From NCBI RefSeq assembly GCF_027557445.1, contig NZ_CP106841.1, positions 310,001-374,000 of the forward strand: a stretch of 64,000 bases of DNA, in the 5' to 3' direction. Positions 9,389 to 20,632 of this stretch are shown here, one piece after another (the first letter of the stretch is position 1; every line of letters begins with the position of its first letter). Source of the stretch: Paenalcaligenes faecalis (GTDB taxonomy: Bacteria; Pseudomonadota; Gammaproteobacteria; Burkholderiales; Burkholderiaceae_B). The notes under the pieces were generated by a model. The model searched no databases. It saw nothing but the letters and a program-made list of their open reading frames with translations, and had not been told where the DNA came from. The position numbers and the translations under genes were made by a program.

Positions 9389-10618
9389 ATGTCATTACAA
9401 GACGCACCCATTACTCCCGCGGTAGAAGCCGATTTAGCTATTGTGAAGCGCGGCTGCGACGAACTCCTTGTCGAGTCTGAGTTCGCACGTAAGTTAGCAC
9501 GTAGCCATGCCACAGGCGAACCCATGCGTATTAAGTTAGGTTTAGACCCTACTGCGCCGGACATTCACTTGGGGCATACAGTGGTGCTGAATAAAATGCG
9601 CCAGCTGCAAGATTTAGGTCACCAAGTCGTGTTTCTTATTGGTGATTTTACCTCTACGATTGGGGACCCTAGCGGTCGTAACACGACGCGCCCTCCATTG
9701 ACACCAGAGCAAGTAAAAACCAATGCCCAAACGTATTGCGATCAGGCAAATTTAATCCTTGATCAGAGTAAAACTGAAATCATGTATAACTCCACATGGT
9801 TAGATCAGTTGGGCTCACGAGGTTTGATTCAGCTGGCTTCTCGTTATACGGTTGCTCGTATGATGGAGCGTGATGATTTCACGAAGCGATTTAAATCGAA
9901 TACGCCGATTTCGATCCATGAGTTTATTTACCCGCTTTTACAGGGATATGATTCTGTACAGTTAAAGGCTGATCTAGAGTTGGGCGGTACGGACCAGAAG
10001 TTCAACTTGTTGGTTGGCCGAGAGCTACAAAGAGAATGTGGCCAAGAGCAACAATGTATTTTGACGATGCCTTTACTGGTTGGTTTGGACGGCGTAGAGA
10101 AAATGTCCAAATCCAAAGGGAATTACATTGGCGTGACCGAAGGCCCAGATTCGATGTTTGGTAAAATCATGTCCGTGTCTGATACGTTGATGTGGTCATA
10201 TTTTGAATTGCTGTCTTTCCGTAGCTTGGCAGAGATCCAAGGCTTTAAAGACGCGATTGCAGCAGGCGCCAATCCACGGGATACCAAGGTCGCTTTAGCC
10301 CAAGAAATTGTTGCGCGTTTCCATAGCCAACGGGATGCCGAAGAGGCGCTCCAACGTTTTGAGGCTCGCTTTAAACACGGTGAAATCCCCGAGGATTTGC
10401 CTGAGGTGACATTGGCCGGTGCGCCGATGGGAATTGTGAATGTATTGCGCGAAGCAGGTTTAGTTTCCTCTGGCAGTGATGCGCAGCGTAATATCACTCA
10501 GGGTGGTGTGCGTATTGATGGCACCCGTGTCGAAGACCGTGGCCTAGAATTAGCTGCAGGCACATATGTAGTTCAAGTCGGTAAGCGTCGTTTTGCAAAG
10601 GTTACGCTTAACGCTTAA
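9389..10618 (+). CDS. tyrS: Tyrosyl-tRNA synthetase
   Basis: A 409-residue class I synthetase charging tRNA-Tyr. The HIGH-type motif is HLGH at 60-63 and the KMSKS loop is intact at 238-242. A C-terminal S4 RNA-binding domain starts near 345 ([19 protein letters not shown]). The ATG at 9389 gives the normal N-terminus; an earlier in-frame start is not needed. Upstream 9177-9388 holds the divergent promoters and no gene. Confidence 0.97.
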   Translation: MSLQDAPITPAVEADLAIVKRGCDELLVESEFARKLARSHATGEPMRIKLGLDPTAPDIHLGHTVVLNKMRQLQDLGHQVVFLIGDFTSTIGDPSGRNTTRPPLTPEQVKTNAQTYCDQANLILDQSKTEIMYNSTWLDQLGSRGLIQLASRYTVARMMERDDFTKRFKSNTPISIHEFIYPLLQGYDSVQLKADLELGGTDQKFNLLVGRELQRECGQEQQCILTMPLLVGLDGVEKMSKSKGNYIGVTEGPDSMFGKIMSVSDTLMWSYFELLSFRSLAEIQGFKDAIAAGANPRDTKVALAQEIVARFHSQRDAEEALQRFEARFKHGEIPEDLPEVTLAGAPMGIVNVLREAGLVSSGSDAQRNITQGGVRIDGTRVEDRGLELAAGTYVVQVGKRRFAKVTLNA

Positions 10619-10642
10619 TAACGTATTAATCAGGAGCAAGCG

Positions 10643-11281
10643 ATGAAGCTACGCAGTGATTCTTTTTCTGATCAGCAGGTCATTCCTACCCGTTACGCCT
10701 TTGGTAAATATGATGCTCAAACTCGGGTGGCTTTGGCAGACAACATGAACCCACATCTTGTTTGGTCCGAGATCCCAGCAGGAACAAAATCCTTTGTGGT
10801 GTTGTGTGTGGATAGTGATGTGCCGTCCAAGCCCGATGATGTGAATCAGTCTGACCGCGAGGTTCCCTCTGACTTGCCCCGTGTGAATTTTTATCATTGG
10901 GTTTTGGTAGATGTGGCGGCAAATACCACCGAAATTGCCGAGGGAGCCTATTCGGACGGTGTGACGCCGCGAGGTAAATCAGGCCCCTTGTCTTTAGACG
11001 GAATGCGCCAAGGCCTAAATGACTTTACGCATTGGTTTGCTCAAGACCGAGAAATGAGTGGGGATTACTTTGGTTACGATGGGCCTTGCCCCCCTTGGAA
11101 TGATTCAATTGTGCATCACTACACGTTTACGGTGTATGCCTTGGACATAGACGAGGTCCCCTTAAAAGGAAAGTTTACTGGGGATGAGGTGTTAGCCTCT
11201 ATTCAGCCACATATCCTTGACCAAGCCTCTATAACCGGCACCTATACCTTAACTCCTCGGCTACTGGCAGAGCAAAAGTAA
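10643..11281 (+). CDS. YbhB/YbcL family (PEBP-like) protein
   Basis: A 212-residue Raf-kinase-inhibitor/phosphatidylethanolamine-binding fold protein of the bacterial YbhB/YbcL group. Characteristic segments are NPHLVWSEIPAGTKSFVVLCVDSDVP (anion-pocket strand), YHWVLVDVAANTTEIAEG, and GYDGPCPPWNDSIVHHYTFTVYALD. There is no signal peptide, so it is cytoplasmic. Biochemical role is not settled for the family. It begins 24 bp after tyrS, and a CAGGAGC ribosome site supports the start. Confidence 0.88.
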   Translation: MKLRSDSFSDQQVIPTRYAFGKYDAQTRVALADNMNPHLVWSEIPAGTKSFVVLCVDSDVPSKPDDVNQSDREVPSDLPRVNFYHWVLVDVAANTTEIAEGAYSDGVTPRGKSGPLSLDGMRQGLNDFTHWFAQDREMSGDYFGYDGPCPPWNDSIVHHYTFTVYALDIDEVPLKGKFTGDEVLASIQPHILDQASITGTYTLTPRLLAEQK

Positions 11282-11349
11282 AACCGCTCCTTTGAGGCGT
11301 GTGTAAATTACGTTTTAGTGTGGTTTTAGCTGTTTTTTTGTTTTAATCT

Positions 11350-11383
11350 AGGCTTTTTATGGATTTTTGCAGCTTAAAAGCCT
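11350..11383 (+). repeat. Inverted repeat in the glyA upstream region
   Basis: AGGCTTTT (11350-11357) and AAAAGCCT (11376-11383) form a perfect 8-bp pair in the 158-bp gap between the YbhB-like gene and glyA. It could be a terminator stem for the upstream gene (no T run follows) or part of the glyA leader. Nothing else stands out in this gap. Confidence 0.35.
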
Positions 11384-11439
11384 CTAAGACGTTAAAATGC
11401 ATGCTTCTAATTGCCTTCCCTTTTTAGTTAGGATCTTTC

Positions 11440-12684
11440 ATGTTTGAACGCTCTCATACCCTAGACATTGCTGACCCCGAAATTTGGGCTGCTATTCAAA
11501 AAGAAGATGTGCGCCAAGAGCAGCATATCGAGCTTATTGCATCTGAAAACTACACTAGCCCTGCGGTGATGCAAGCTCAAGGCTCCCAGTTAACCAACAA
11601 ATACGCCGAAGGCTACCCGGGCCGTCGTTACTACGGTGGTTGTGAATTTGTAGACGTGGTCGAGCAACTCGCAATTGACCGTCTAAAAGAAATCTTCGGT
11701 GCCGAAGCCGCCAACGTACAACCTAACTCTGGCTCGCAGGCTAACCAAGGTGTGTATATGGCCGTGCTAAAACCCGGCGACACGGTGTTGGGTATGAGTC
11801 TAGCCGAAGGGGGCCACTTGACACATGGCTCACCGGTTAATGCTTCCGGTAAGCTATACAACTTCATTTCGTATGGCGTAGACAAAGACGAAGTTCTGAA
11901 TTACGACCAACTCGAAGCATTAGCCAAAGAGCACAAACCAAAATTGATCGTTGCGGGTGCTTCTGCGTACTCTTTGCACATTGATTTTGAGCGTATTGCA
12001 CGTGTAGCCAAAGAAAACGGTGCGTTGTTCATGGTGGATATTGCTCACTATGCCGGTTTAGTTGCTGGTGGTCATTACCCGAATCCTGTGCCTCACGCTG
12101 ACTTTGTGACATCTACAACGCATAAATCCTTGCGTGGTCCCCGTGGTGGTGTGATCATGATGAAAGCCGAGCATGAGAAAATCATTAACTCAGCTATCTT
12201 CCCAGGTATCCAAGGCGGTCCTTTGATGCATGTGATTGCGGGTAAAGCCGTTGCATTCAAAGAAGCCCTAGAGCCTAGCTTTAAAGATTACGCAGCTCAA
12301 GTAGTGAAAAACGCTGATGTGTTAGCCCGTACTTTAGTTGAGCGTGGTTTACGTATTGTTTCTGGTGGTACACAGAGCCACGTCATGCTTGTGGACTTGC
12401 GTGCTAAAGGTCTAACCGGTAAGCAAGCCGAAGACGCGCTGGGTCAGGCTCATATCACTGTGAACAAAAACTCTATTCCTAATGATCCAGAGTCTCCTTT
12501 TGTGACCAGTGGTATTCGTTTAGGTACACCTGCAGTAACAACACGTGGTTTCACTGAAGCCGATTGTGAACTGACTGCACACCTTATTGCTGATGTGTTG
12601 GACAACCCCACTGATGCAGCAAACTTGGAAAACGTTCGTAAACGTGTGCATGAATTAACAGCCCGTTTACCGGTTTACCGTTAA
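11440..12684 (+). CDS. glyA: Serine hydroxymethyltransferase
   Basis: A 414-residue PLP enzyme converting serine and tetrahydrofolate to glycine and 5,10-methylene-THF. The PLP lysine is Lys229 in [14 protein letters not shown]. Other family blocks are [15 protein letters not shown] (30-44), [18 protein letters not shown] (55-72) and [14 protein letters not shown] (198-211). The ATG follows TTAGGATC. glyA-nrdR-ribD-ribE is a common order in betaproteobacteria. Confidence 0.97.
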   Translation: MFERSHTLDIADPEIWAAIQKEDVRQEQHIELIASENYTSPAVMQAQGSQLTNKYAEGYPGRRYYGGCEFVDVVEQLAIDRLKEIFGAEAANVQPNSGSQANQGVYMAVLKPGDTVLGMSLAEGGHLTHGSPVNASGKLYNFISYGVDKDEVLNYDQLEALAKEHKPKLIVAGASAYSLHIDFERIARVAKENGALFMVDIAHYAGLVAGGHYPNPVPHADFVTSTTHKSLRGPRGGVIMMKAEHEKIINSAIFPGIQGGPLMHVIAGKAVAFKEALEPSFKDYAAQVVKNADVLARTLVERGLRIVSGGTQSHVMLVDLRAKGLTGKQAEDALGQAHITVNKNSIPNDPESPFVTSGIRLGTPAVTTRGFTEADCELTAHLIADVLDNPTDAANLENVRKRVHELTARLPVYR

Positions 12685-12691
12685 TTTTTAA

Positions 12692-12705
12692 GCCCCTTCG
12701 GGGGC
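12692..12705 (+). terminator. UUCG-tetraloop hairpin between glyA and nrdR
   Basis: GCCCC-TTCG-GGGGC is an extra-stable 5-bp hairpin 7 bp after glyA and 10 bp before nrdR. No T run follows, so it may be a weak or Rho-assisted terminator or an mRNA-processing/stability element rather than a full stop. Confidence 0.5.
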
Positions 12706-12715
12706 ATGACTGCCT

Positions 12716-13183
12716 ATGAAATGTCCGTTCTGTAGTTTTGAAGACACGCAGGTCGTAGATTCTCGTGTATCCGAAGACGGGGGTACGATTCGTCGTCGTC
12801 GCCGTTGTGCTAAGTGTGAGCGTCGATTCACGACTTATGAGCGGGCAGATTTGATGATGCCGACCGTCGTCAAGCGTAGTGGTAGTCGTATGGAGTTCGA
12901 TATTGATCGGCTGCGAGCCAGTATGGATTTGGCACTGCGAAAACGCTCTGTACCGGCCCCAGAGGTCGATGCGGCAGTAGCCTGCATTACCGAAGGTTTA
13001 TTAGTCAGTGGTGATCGAGAAATCAACACGGAACAATTGGGCGAATTGGTCATGGAGCAGCTTAAAAAACTAGACCAAGTGGCCTATGTACGCTTTGCGT
13101 CGGTCTATAAAAGCTTCAATGATATTGGGGAATTTGTCGAGGCAATCAACGCGATGCAAGATACCCCTGCCTCTAAGCCGTGA
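12716..13183 (+). CDS. nrdR: Transcriptional repressor NrdR
   Basis: A 155-residue repressor of ribonucleotide reductase genes that senses dATP/ATP. The zinc ribbon has Cys3, Cys6, Cys31 and Cys34 with the Arg-rich TIRRRRRC stretch. An ATP-cone follows from about residue 48 ([22 protein letters not shown]). Length is typical. Its stop overlaps the GTG start of ribD (GTGA), so the two are coupled. Confidence 0.97.
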   Translation: MKCPFCSFEDTQVVDSRVSEDGGTIRRRRRCAKCERRFTTYERADLMMPTVVKRSGSRMEFDIDRLRASMDLALRKRSVPAPEVDAAVACITEGLLVSGDREINTEQLGELVMEQLKKLDQVAYVRFASVYKSFNDIGEFVEAINAMQDTPASKP

Positions 13184-14313
13184 CTCACACTTACTACATG
13201 CAGCAAGCACTGACCGCTGCACGTCAGTCGCTCTATATTACCAGCCCTAATCCGCGTGTAGGCTGTGTGATTGAATATGGTGGGAAAATCATTGCTACCG
13301 GTGCAACCCAAATGGCGGGAGGCCCACATGCCGAGGTCATGGCTTTGGCTCAGGCTCGAGCGTTGGGTTATGTTTCGCTGCACCAAGCAACGGTCTATGT
13401 CACATTAGAGCCTTGTTCTCACTATGGTCGCACGCCTCCTTGTGTGGATGCTTTGATTCAGGCGCAACCTCAATGCGTCGTCATAGCGATGCTTGACCCC
13501 AACCCACAGGTGGCTGGGCAAGGTGTCGCTAAATTACGTGCTGCTGGCATAAAGGTGGTCGTAGGAATAGAGATGGAGCAAGCGTTAGCCATCAATGTTG
13601 GCTTTGTTGCTCGTATGGTCCGAGGCAGACCGTGGTTATGGTTAAAAACCGCCTCCTCTTTAGATGGACGTACCGCTTTAGAAGATGGTCAGTCTAAATG
13701 GATCACAGGGCCAGAAGCCCGCCATGATGGTCAGCATTTTCGGGCGCGTAGTTGTGTGGTGCTAACCGGTATTGGGACCGTTTTGGATGATGATCCACTG
13801 CTAAACGTACGTGATTTTTCTACTGCACGGCAACCTATTCGTGCCGTGGTGGATAGCCAGCTACGGCTGTCTCCTCAGGCAAAACTAATGAATGGTGATC
13901 CAGTCTGGGTGTTCACCACACAGAGTAATCCAGAGCTGGCTCAACAGTTAGCAGATAAAAATGCTCAGGTCATCGAGTTGCCCCCGGATCCTTCGGGTCG
14001 GGTCAGCGTCATTGCCCTTATGCAGTGGTTAGCTCAACAGCAAATCAATGAAGTCCATGTAGAGGCGGGTGCGACATTCAATGGGGCCTTGCTGCAGGCA
14101 GGGTATGTGGATGCTTTGTTGAGTTATATCGCGCCGATGCTGATAGGGGCAGGTAGACCATTGATGCAGTTACCTGTGTTAACTCAGCTAAATGAGGCGC
14201 CCCGTTTTGAGATATTGCACAGTAAAATCATAGGAAAAGACGTGCGATTGCTTATGCGTCATGCCGATCATTGGCAGCATCTTTATACTCATATACAACA
14301 GCTACAGGCTTAG
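13180..14313 (+). CDS. ribD: Bifunctional riboflavin-specific deaminase/reductase
   Basis: A 377-residue fusion catalysing two early steps of riboflavin synthesis. The N-terminal deaminase domain has the zinc site His50-Ala-Glu52, Cys79 ([11 protein letters not shown]) and Cys88. The C-terminal reductase domain starts at about 150 ([15 protein letters not shown]). GTG at 13180 overlaps the nrdR stop; the next in-frame start, ATG 13198, is a possible alternative. ribE follows after 8 bp. No FMN riboswitch is visible, in line with its place inside an operon. Confidence 0.95.
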   Translation: MTHTYYMQQALTAARQSLYITSPNPRVGCVIEYGGKIIATGATQMAGGPHAEVMALAQARALGYVSLHQATVYVTLEPCSHYGRTPPCVDALIQAQPQCVVIAMLDPNPQVAGQGVAKLRAAGIKVVVGIEMEQALAINVGFVARMVRGRPWLWLKTASSLDGRTALEDGQSKWITGPEARHDGQHFRARSCVVLTGIGTVLDDDPLLNVRDFSTARQPIRAVVDSQLRLSPQAKLMNGDPVWVFTTQSNPELAQQLADKNAQVIELPPDPSGRVSVIALMQWLAQQQINEVHVEAGATFNGALLQAGYVDALLSYIAPMLIGAGRPLMQLPVLTQLNEAPRFEILHSKIIGKDVRLLMRHADHWQHLYTHIQQLQA

Positions 14314-14321
14314 GAGTTTTT

Positions 14322-14939
14322 ATGTTTACTGGAATTGTGAGTGCCGTAGGTCAGATTAGTCAGGTACAGCACTTAGATCAGCAGGATGCTGATGCTGGCC
14401 TGCGTTTGCGTATTGAGGCCCCTGATTTTGATTTATCTCGTTGTAAATTAGGCGATTCCATTGCAATCCAAGGTGCTTGCATGACAGTGGTGGAGCTGCA
14501 CGATCAAGCATTTACTATTGATATTTCCCGAGAGAGCCTAAACCGCACGGTGGGCTTGGATCAAGCGAGTCCTGTAAACCTTGAGGCTGCGATGCGTTTA
14601 GGTGATACGTTGGATGGTCACATGGTGTTAGGCCATGTGGATGGCGTTGGCACAGTTAGCGCTTTTGAGCCCGTGGGTGAGTCTTTTGAGTTACGTATTT
14701 TGGCACCTTTGGAGCTAGCAAAATATCTGGCATACAAGGGTAGCGTGACAGTAAATGGGGTGAGCCTGACGGTGAATCAAGTGGTGGATCAGCCCCTAGG
14801 TTGTGAAATCAGCATTAACCTAATACCGCATACGGTGCAGGTAACTACACTCAAGTATCTAAAAGCAGGTAGCTTCGTAAATCTAGAGGTTGATGCGATT
14901 GCTCGTTATGTAGAGCGTATGCTGAGTTTACAAAAATAG
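14322..14939 (+). CDS. ribE: Riboflavin synthase alpha subunit
   Basis: A 205-residue enzyme that dismutates two 6,7-dimethyl-8-ribityllumazine molecules to riboflavin. The diagnostic start MFTGIVSAVGQI at 14322 was chosen over a longer in-frame extension because it follows TAGGAG and matches every family member. The two tandem lumazine-binding barrels are visible: SIAIQGACMTVVEL in the first, SVTVNGVSLTVNQV in the second, and GHVDGVGTV between them. It ends the nrdR-ribD-ribE unit. Confidence 0.96.
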   Translation: MFTGIVSAVGQISQVQHLDQQDADAGLRLRIEAPDFDLSRCKLGDSIAIQGACMTVVELHDQAFTIDISRESLNRTVGLDQASPVNLEAAMRLGDTLDGHMVLGHVDGVGTVSAFEPVGESFELRILAPLELAKYLAYKGSVTVNGVSLTVNQVVDQPLGCEISINLIPHTVQVTTLKYLKAGSFVNLEVDAIARYVERMLSLQK

Positions 14940-14997
14940 ATTGTTTGCTTTTTATATTTATTAGTCTATAATAATAATCTTTGCTAAATGCAAGAAA

Positions 14998-15088
14998 GGA
15001 CAGGTGACCGAGTGGTTGAAGGTGCACGCCTGGAAAGCGTGTGTACGGTATCCCCGTACCGAGGGTTCGAATCCCTCTCTGTCCGCCA
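14998..15088 (+). tRNA. tRNA-Ser (anticodon GGA)
   Basis: A 91-nt class II tRNA with the long variable arm typical of serine (GTACGG / CCGTAC paired). The acceptor stem GGACAGG pairs with the region before GTCC; the anticodon loop CTGGAAA has anticodon GGA at 15032-15034, reading UCC/UCU. The T-loop GGTTCGAATCC is perfect, and CCA is encoded at 15086-15088. A strong hairpin terminator follows. Confidence 0.97.
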
Positions 15089-15095
15089 AGATTCA

Positions 15096-15132
15096 AAAAG
15101 CCGTTTCGATTTATTTCGAAACGGCTTTTTTT
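15096..15132 (+). terminator. Rho-independent terminator after tRNA-Ser
   Basis: A 14-bp perfect stem (AAAAGCCGTTTCGA / TCGAAACGGCTTTT), loop of 6 nt, then T run, 8 bp after the CCA end. Confidence 0.93.
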
Positions 15133-15339
15133 CGTTTGATTACTGCAATCCATCTTTTTATTTTTTGTTCAATATATTAACTACCGCTTTATTAGGGCTT
15201 TATAGCAAATCGAGATGACGGTTTTGCTTGAAGCGTAGAGGGCTGTTGTTAAATTGATGTATCTCATGGTTTAGCCTGTGCTTGTTGGGTATGATAAATG
15301 AGTCGCTTTGTTTTTTAAAAGAATAAAAGGAATTGCATT

Positions 15340-16770
15340 GTGAAAATAGTTGCTCCACGAATGTGGTTGGTGTCTGCGACGTGCGCAGTCTTAACGGCTT
15401 GTGTAGCGCCACCACCTCAACCAGAAGATTTAACAGTGGGTGTGCCTAGTCAACTTCCTGTTTTGTCAGAAAATAGCACAAGCGATGCTCCACAGTTAGA
15501 TCCTTCCGATCATTGGCAGCAGTTTTTCTCAGATCCCCATTTACGCACGTTAATTAGTAAAGCGCTGGAATTTAACAGTGATTTAAAAGTGGCCGCTGCA
15601 AAGGTGGCTGAAGCGCGTGCTATTTATGGCATTCAGGAATCAGAGCGATTACCTCATTTAGGGGCTCAGGCCGAGGGGCAGCGAGGGCGTACTCCTGCCG
15701 ATCTCTCCGTTACACAACAAGCCATAACGAGTGGGCAGTACCAAGTCGGATTAGGTGTCAGTGCATTCGAGTTGGATTTTTGGGGTCGTGTTCGTAATCT
15801 AAGCGAGGCCGCTTTAGCTCAATACTTAGCAACAGAGCAGGCACGTCAAGCTTTTGAGATTAGTTTAATTGCGATGACAGCCGATGCTTACCTGCGCGCA
15901 TTGGAATTAACGGAGCGTATTGAATTAGCTCAAAAAACCACGGACTCTAGAACAGAGTCGCAGCGCATCATGAAACAGCGCGTACAGGTAGGTAGCTCCT
16001 CTGAGCTTGAGTTGCGTTCCGTGGATTCTTTGTTACTAGCTGCACGTAGCGAGCTCGCTAATTTAAAACGTGAAAAAGCACAGAATGAGGCCTTGATTCA
16101 GCAGCTAACTGGACATTCTGGGCCTGTGGCAGATGCCTCCACGACGTTGAAGGATCAACGTTTAGATAGAGTGATTAGTCCTGATATGCCTTCCAGTGTT
16201 TTATTGGCTCGTCCAGACATTCGTGCCGCAGAGCAACAGTTGATCGCATCTAGGGCCAATGTAGAGGCTGCTCGAGCCGCCTTTTTCCCGCGTATTACGT
16301 TGACGGGTTTTGCTGGTACAGCCAGTGCGGGCTTGGATGGCTTATTCCGAGGTGGTAGTGGCGCTTGGTCTTTTTTACCTCAAATTTCCTTGCCCATTTT
16401 TGATGGGGGGGCTAGAGAGTCGAACTTAGCCTTAGCCGAGGCGCGTAAGCATCTAGCTGTGGCCAACTATGAATCCAGCATTCGTACCGCCTTTAGAGAG
16501 GTGGCCGATGCTCTAGCTGCTCATCATTGGTTGGCAGAGCAAGAAAAGGAACAAGCTGCCTTGGTGAGATCAGAGCAAGATCGTGCGCATTTAGCGAATC
16601 TTCGTTACGAACAGGGGGCAGCGCCTTATATCGAAGTCTTAGATGCACAACGCTCTCAGTTCTCGGCTGAACAAATGCTCTTGCAACTGCAGCGTGTGCG
16701 ATTAGCAAATATGGTGGCTTTATACAGGGCTCTTGGTGGGGGCTCTATGCCCACTCCTGCGGTTGATTAA
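15340..16770 (+). CDS. Outer-membrane efflux lipoprotein, NodT/OprM family
   Basis: A 476-residue TolC-like channel. The N-terminal lipoprotein signal ends in a lipobox with Cys21 (VLTAC), so it should be lipid-anchored in the outer membrane. Two outer-membrane-efflux repeats are visible; the second contains LLARPDIRAAEQQLIASRANVEAARAAFFPRI-type sequence at about residue 285. Translation begins at GTG 15340, 8 bp after AAAGG. It heads a run of four same-strand export genes with short gaps, so it is likely the outer-membrane part of this ABC exporter. Confidence 0.92.
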   Translation: MKIVAPRMWLVSATCAVLTACVAPPPQPEDLTVGVPSQLPVLSENSTSDAPQLDPSDHWQQFFSDPHLRTLISKALEFNSDLKVAAAKVAEARAIYGIQESERLPHLGAQAEGQRGRTPADLSVTQQAITSGQYQVGLGVSAFELDFWGRVRNLSEAALAQYLATEQARQAFEISLIAMTADAYLRALELTERIELAQKTTDSRTESQRIMKQRVQVGSSSELELRSVDSLLLAARSELANLKREKAQNEALIQQLTGHSGPVADASTTLKDQRLDRVISPDMPSSVLLARPDIRAAEQQLIASRANVEAARAAFFPRITLTGFAGTASAGLDGLFRGGSGAWSFLPQISLPIFDGGARESNLALAEARKHLAVANYESSIRTAFREVADALAAHHWLAEQEKEQAALVRSEQDRAHLANLRYEQGAAPYIEVLDAQRSQFSAEQMLLQLQRVRLANMVALYRALGGGSMPTPAVD

Positions 16771-16811
16771 TGGATAACGCGTTGAATTTTGAGAGTTAAA
16801 GGGAATTTATT

Positions 16812-17879
16812 GTGAGTGCTTCTAAAAGTAAAAAAATAACTATTGCGATTGGAGCAATAGTCGTAGCGGCAGTGGGGTATTTTGTTTGGCAACAAATGCG
16901 GCCTACAGTGGATCTTGATTTTGCTTATAGCAATGGTCGCATCGAGGCTACAGAGGTAGATATTTCCGCTAAAACAGCAGGGCGTATCAGTCAGATTTTA
17001 GTGAATGAGGGCGATTTTGTGACAGAGAATCAGGTTGTCGCCCACATGGATATGGAGTCTTTGCAGGCAAAGCTGGCTCAGGCTAAAGCAGAAGCCGCAC
17101 GGGCGCAAAGCGGTAAAGATGCGGCCATTGCATTGGTTGCTCAGCGTGAGGCTGATCAGGCGATGGCAGAGGCGACTTTAGTGCAACGCCAAACAGAGCT
17201 AGAGCTAGCACAAAAAACGCAGCAACGTTCACAGGCACTCTTAGCTCAACGAGCAACATCAGCGCAGCAGGCTGATAATGATATGGCTCAGTTTCGCAAT
17301 GCAAAGGCAATGGTAGCTGTGGCCGAGGCGCAGATGGCTGCGGTACGCGCAGGTATTCAAGCCGCTAAATCTCAAGTCGCCCAAGCAGAGGCAAGTATTT
17401 TGGCTGCAGAGGCTGTGATTGCAAATTTAGAAAGTGAGTTAAAAGACGGTGATTTGCGCGCACCTAGAGCGGGCCGAGTTCAATATCGTGTTGCGCAACC
17501 CGGAGAGGTGGTGGGTAATGGGGGCAAAGTATTAAGCCTAGTCGATGTGGGTGATGTATATATGACGATCTTTTTACCTGAATCACAGGCTGGCCGTGTG
17601 GCAATAGGTGAGCAAGCGCGTGTCATCATTGATGCCGTGCCGCAGTATGTCATTCCAGCCGAGGTTTCGTATGTGTCTAGCGTGGCCCAATTTACGCCCA
17701 AAATGGTAGAAACCCAAGATGAGCGTCAAAAACTGACATTTAGGGTCAAAGTACGTATTGACCCACTTTTGTTAGAAAAACACATGGAGCAAGTCAAAAC
17801 CGGTGTGCCAGGTGTGGCATACATTCGTTTAGATCAAACACGTGATTGGCCAGAAAATCTAGAAGTTAAATTACCATGA
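16812..17879 (+). CDS. HlyD-family periplasmic adaptor (YhiI-like)
   Basis: A 355-residue membrane-fusion protein. It has an N-terminal transmembrane segment at about 9-26, then the lipoyl-type half motif ([20 protein letters not shown]) near 52, and a long Ala/Gln-rich coiled coil at about 80-200. The second half motif is [22 protein letters not shown] near 213. It starts with GTG at 16812 and its stop overlaps the ATPase start (ATGA). Together with the following genes it matches the yhiI-rbbA-yhhJ arrangement of E. coli. Confidence 0.92.
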   Translation: MSASKSKKITIAIGAIVVAAVGYFVWQQMRPTVDLDFAYSNGRIEATEVDISAKTAGRISQILVNEGDFVTENQVVAHMDMESLQAKLAQAKAEAARAQSGKDAAIALVAQREADQAMAEATLVQRQTELELAQKTQQRSQALLAQRATSAQQADNDMAQFRNAKAMVAVAEAQMAAVRAGIQAAKSQVAQAEASILAAEAVIANLESELKDGDLRAPRAGRVQYRVAQPGEVVGNGGKVLSLVDVGDVYMTIFLPESQAGRVAIGEQARVIIDAVPQYVIPAEVSYVSSVAQFTPKMVETQDERQKLTFRVKVRIDPLLLEKHMEQVKTGVPGVAYIRLDQTRDWPENLEVKLP

Positions 17880-20623
17880 GTCAAGCAGAGGTATTAACAA
17901 CAACGATGACTGAAGCAGTGGTTCAGTTTAATGATGTGAGTCATTATTACGGGCAGGCTATAGCGGCAGATCAGGTTAGTTTGTCAATTCCTGCTGGTAA
18001 AACCGTGGGCTTTATTGGGCCTGATGGGGTGGGTAAGTCCACATGGCTTGGTTTGATAGCCGGAGCGCGTCAAATACAAAAAGGAAAAGTCATGGTCTTA
18101 GGTGGTGATATGGCAGAGGCCAAACACCGCACTGAGGCCTGTGTACGTATTGCCTATATGCCTCAAGGCTTAGGAAAGAATTTATACCCTACCTTATCTG
18201 TATTTGAGAATATTGACTTCTTTGGTCGATTATTTGGTCAAGGTAAAGCCGAGCGTAAAGCGCGGATTGACGACTTATTAGCCAGCACCGGAATGTCATC
18301 GTTCGCTGACAGGCCCGCGCAAAAACTATCTGGTGGTATGAAGCAAAAGCTAGGCCTATGCTGTGCATTGATTCATGATCCTGATTTGTTGATTTTAGAT
18401 GAGCCTACGACTGGGGTAGACCCCTTGGCGCGTCGTCAGTTTTGGGAGCTAATCGAGCGTATTCGACAGCGTCGACCGCACATGTCTGTCTTAGTCGCCA
18501 CAGCGTATATGGATGAGGCTGAGGGCTTTGATTGGTTAGTCGCTGTGGATGAAGGAAAGGTTTTAGCCACAGGTTCACCCGCTGAGTTACTGGCTCGTAC
18601 TGGTAAAGAAAATTTAGAGAGCGCTTTCTTGGCTTTGTTGCCAGAGGAAAAACGCCAAGGGCATCATGAGCTGATCATACCTCCTTTGCCTGATAGCGAT
18701 GAGATTGTGATTGAATCGCATGGTTTAACGAAAAAATTCGGCAGCTTTGTTGCCGTTAATGATGTCAATTTACGGGTAAAACGGGGTGAGATTTTCGGCT
18801 TTTTAGGCTCTAATGGTTGCGGTAAGTCCACGACCATGAAAATGTTAACCGGCTTACTGCCCCCTTCGGAGGGGACAGCCACTTTATTAGGGCAACCTAT
18901 TGATGCCAATGATATAGCGACTCGACAACGAGTTGGCTATATGTCTCAAAACTTTTCCCTTTATGCTGAATTAACGGTGCGTCAAAACTTGATGTTGCAT
19001 GCACGGTTATTTTATGTGCCTTTGCCTGATCGGGAGCCACGTGTGGCTGAACTCGCAGAGCGGTTCGAGTTGGAGTCCGTATTAGATGCGTTGCCCGATG
19101 CTTTACCTTTAGGCATTCGTCAGCGTTTACAGTTAGCAGTAGCTGTATTACATAGACCGGATGTGTTGATCTTAGATGAACCCACCTCTGGCGTGGACCC
19201 TGTGGCCCGAGATAAGTTTTGGCAGCTGATGATTGATTTGTCGCGTAATGATGGTGTGACGATCTTTATATCCACCCACTTTATGAACGAAGCTGCACGT
19301 TGTGATCGGATGTCCATGATGCACGCCGGAGAGATTCTGGATTCAGATACGCCCGCTGCGTTGGTACAAAAACGGGGTGCAGCAACGCTAGAGGATGCAT
19401 TTATCGGCTACCTAGAAGAGGCCATTGGTGATGAGGGCGCTCCAGAGGATAGTATTTTTGTTGCACCTGAAAACACCTCCCATCAAACTAAAAATGCGTG
19501 GTTCAGCTTACAGCGTTTATTGAGCTATAGCAGCCGTGAGGCAATGGAGCTACGTCGTGATCCCATCCGATTGTTTATGGCCATGGTTGGCAGCATGGTG
19601 CTGATGTTGGTGATGGGCTATGGCATCAATATGGACGTAGAGAATTTAAAATATGCGGTGTTGGACTATGACCAAACGGTAGCCAGTCAAGACTACATTG
19701 TACAAATCGAGGGCTCTAGGTATTTTGACCAGAGAGCGCCTTTACGCAATTCTCAAGACATTGATGAACGGATGCGTTCAGGGGAATTAGCCTTAGCCAT
19801 TGAAATCCCCCCTGGATTTGGTCGGGATTTAGATAGAGGTCAATCCCCAGAGATCGGAATGTGGATTGATGGGGCGATGCCGTTGCGGGCTGAAACCATT
19901 AAAAGCTATACCCAAGCTATGCATAATGCGGCAGTATCTGATTTGGTTTTAGCGAAAACTGGGAGCAGACCGCAGCTACCTAGTCATGGTGAGGTTCGAT
20001 TTAGATATAACCCTGAACTGCGTAGTCTGGTGGCGATGGTACCCGCCGTTATTCCGATGTTGCTCGTCTTTATCCCCGCGATGTTGATGGCCTTGGGTGT
20101 TGTCCGAGAAAAGGAACTGGGTTCCATTATGAATCTCTACACCACACCCGTGACGAAACTAGAGTTTTTGCTAGGCAAGCAATTACCTTATGTGGCATTG
20201 GCGTTAATTAGTTTTGCTTTGCTTTTTATTTTGGCGATAACGCTATTTAAGGTGCCCTTTACGGGAAGCTTCCTGACCTTGGTGTTGGCGACCGTGTTGT
20301 ATGTGATCGCGACGACGGGAATTGGCTTGCTGGCCTCCACACTAACAAATAGTCAGGTGGCGGCGTTGGCAGGAACGGCTATTGGTACCTTAATACCGGC
20401 AATTCAATTTGCTGGAATGGTAGACCCCGTTTCGTCTTTACAAGGACTGGGTTCTTTTATTGGTGAGATTTATCCTACGTCGCATTACTTAACGATCAGT
20501 CGAGGCACTTTTTCTAAGGCGCTTAGTTTTTCCGATTTGCGGTTTTCTTTTTATCCGCTCATGATAGCAATTCCAATACTGACCATGTTGTCTGTTTTTC
20601 TATTAAAAAAACAGGCCAAATAA
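17876..20623 (+). CDS. RbbA-like protein: two ABC ATPase domains fused to an ABC-2 permease
   Basis: A 915-residue fusion. ABC domain 1 (about 15-250) has Walker [10 protein letters not shown], signature LSGGMKQ and Walker [17 protein letters not shown] domain 2 (about 280-520) has Walker [10 protein letters not shown] and Walker [14 protein letters not shown], but its signature is degenerate (LPLGIRQ). The C-terminal part (about 545-915) is an ABC-2 membrane region with a large periplasmic loop after the first span and a cluster of spans at the end. RbbA in E. coli is reported as a ribosome-associated ATPase, but the context here (adaptor, second permease, outer-membrane channel) says exporter. 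The substrate is unknown. Confidence 0.93.
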   Translation: MSQAEVLTTTMTEAVVQFNDVSHYYGQAIAADQVSLSIPAGKTVGFIGPDGVGKSTWLGLIAGARQIQKGKVMVLGGDMAEAKHRTEACVRIAYMPQGLGKNLYPTLSVFENIDFFGRLFGQGKAERKARIDDLLASTGMSSFADRPAQKLSGGMKQKLGLCCALIHDPDLLILDEPTTGVDPLARRQFWELIERIRQRRPHMSVLVATAYMDEAEGFDWLVAVDEGKVLATGSPAELLARTGKENLESAFLALLPEEKRQGHHELIIPPLPDSDEIVIESHGLTKKFGSFVAVNDVNLRVKRGEIFGFLGSNGCGKSTTMKMLTGLLPPSEGTATLLGQPIDANDIATRQRVGYMSQNFSLYAELTVRQNLMLHARLFYVPLPDREPRVAELAERFELESVLDALPDALPLGIRQRLQLAVAVLHRPDVLILDEPTSGVDPVARDKFWQLMIDLSRNDGVTIFISTHFMNEAARCDRMSMMHAGEILDSDTPAALVQKRGAATLEDAFIGYLEEAIGDEGAPEDSIFVAPENTSHQTKNAWFSLQRLLSYSSREAMELRRDPIRLFMAMVGSMVLMLVMGYGINMDVENLKYAVLDYDQTVASQDYIVQIEGSRYFDQRAPLRNSQDIDERMRSGELALAIEIPPGFGRDLDRGQSPEIGMWIDGAMPLRAETIKSYTQAMHNAAVSDLVLAKTGSRPQLPSHGEVRFRYNPELRSLVAMVPAVIPMLLVFIPAMLMALGVVREKELGSIMNLYTTPVTKLEFLLGKQLPYVALALISFALLFILAITLFKVPFTGSFLTLVLATVLYVIATTGIGLLASTLTNSQVAALAGTAIGTLIPAIQFAGMVDPVSSLQGLGSFIGEIYPTSHYLTISRGTFSKALSFSDLRFSFYPLMIAIPILTMLSVFLLKKQAK

Positions 20624-20632
20624 GGGGGCAAT

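Noticed and set aside
14988-15218. Short frames over and after tRNA-Ser.
   Set aside because: They translate the tRNA and its terminator; no ribosome site or conserved sequence.
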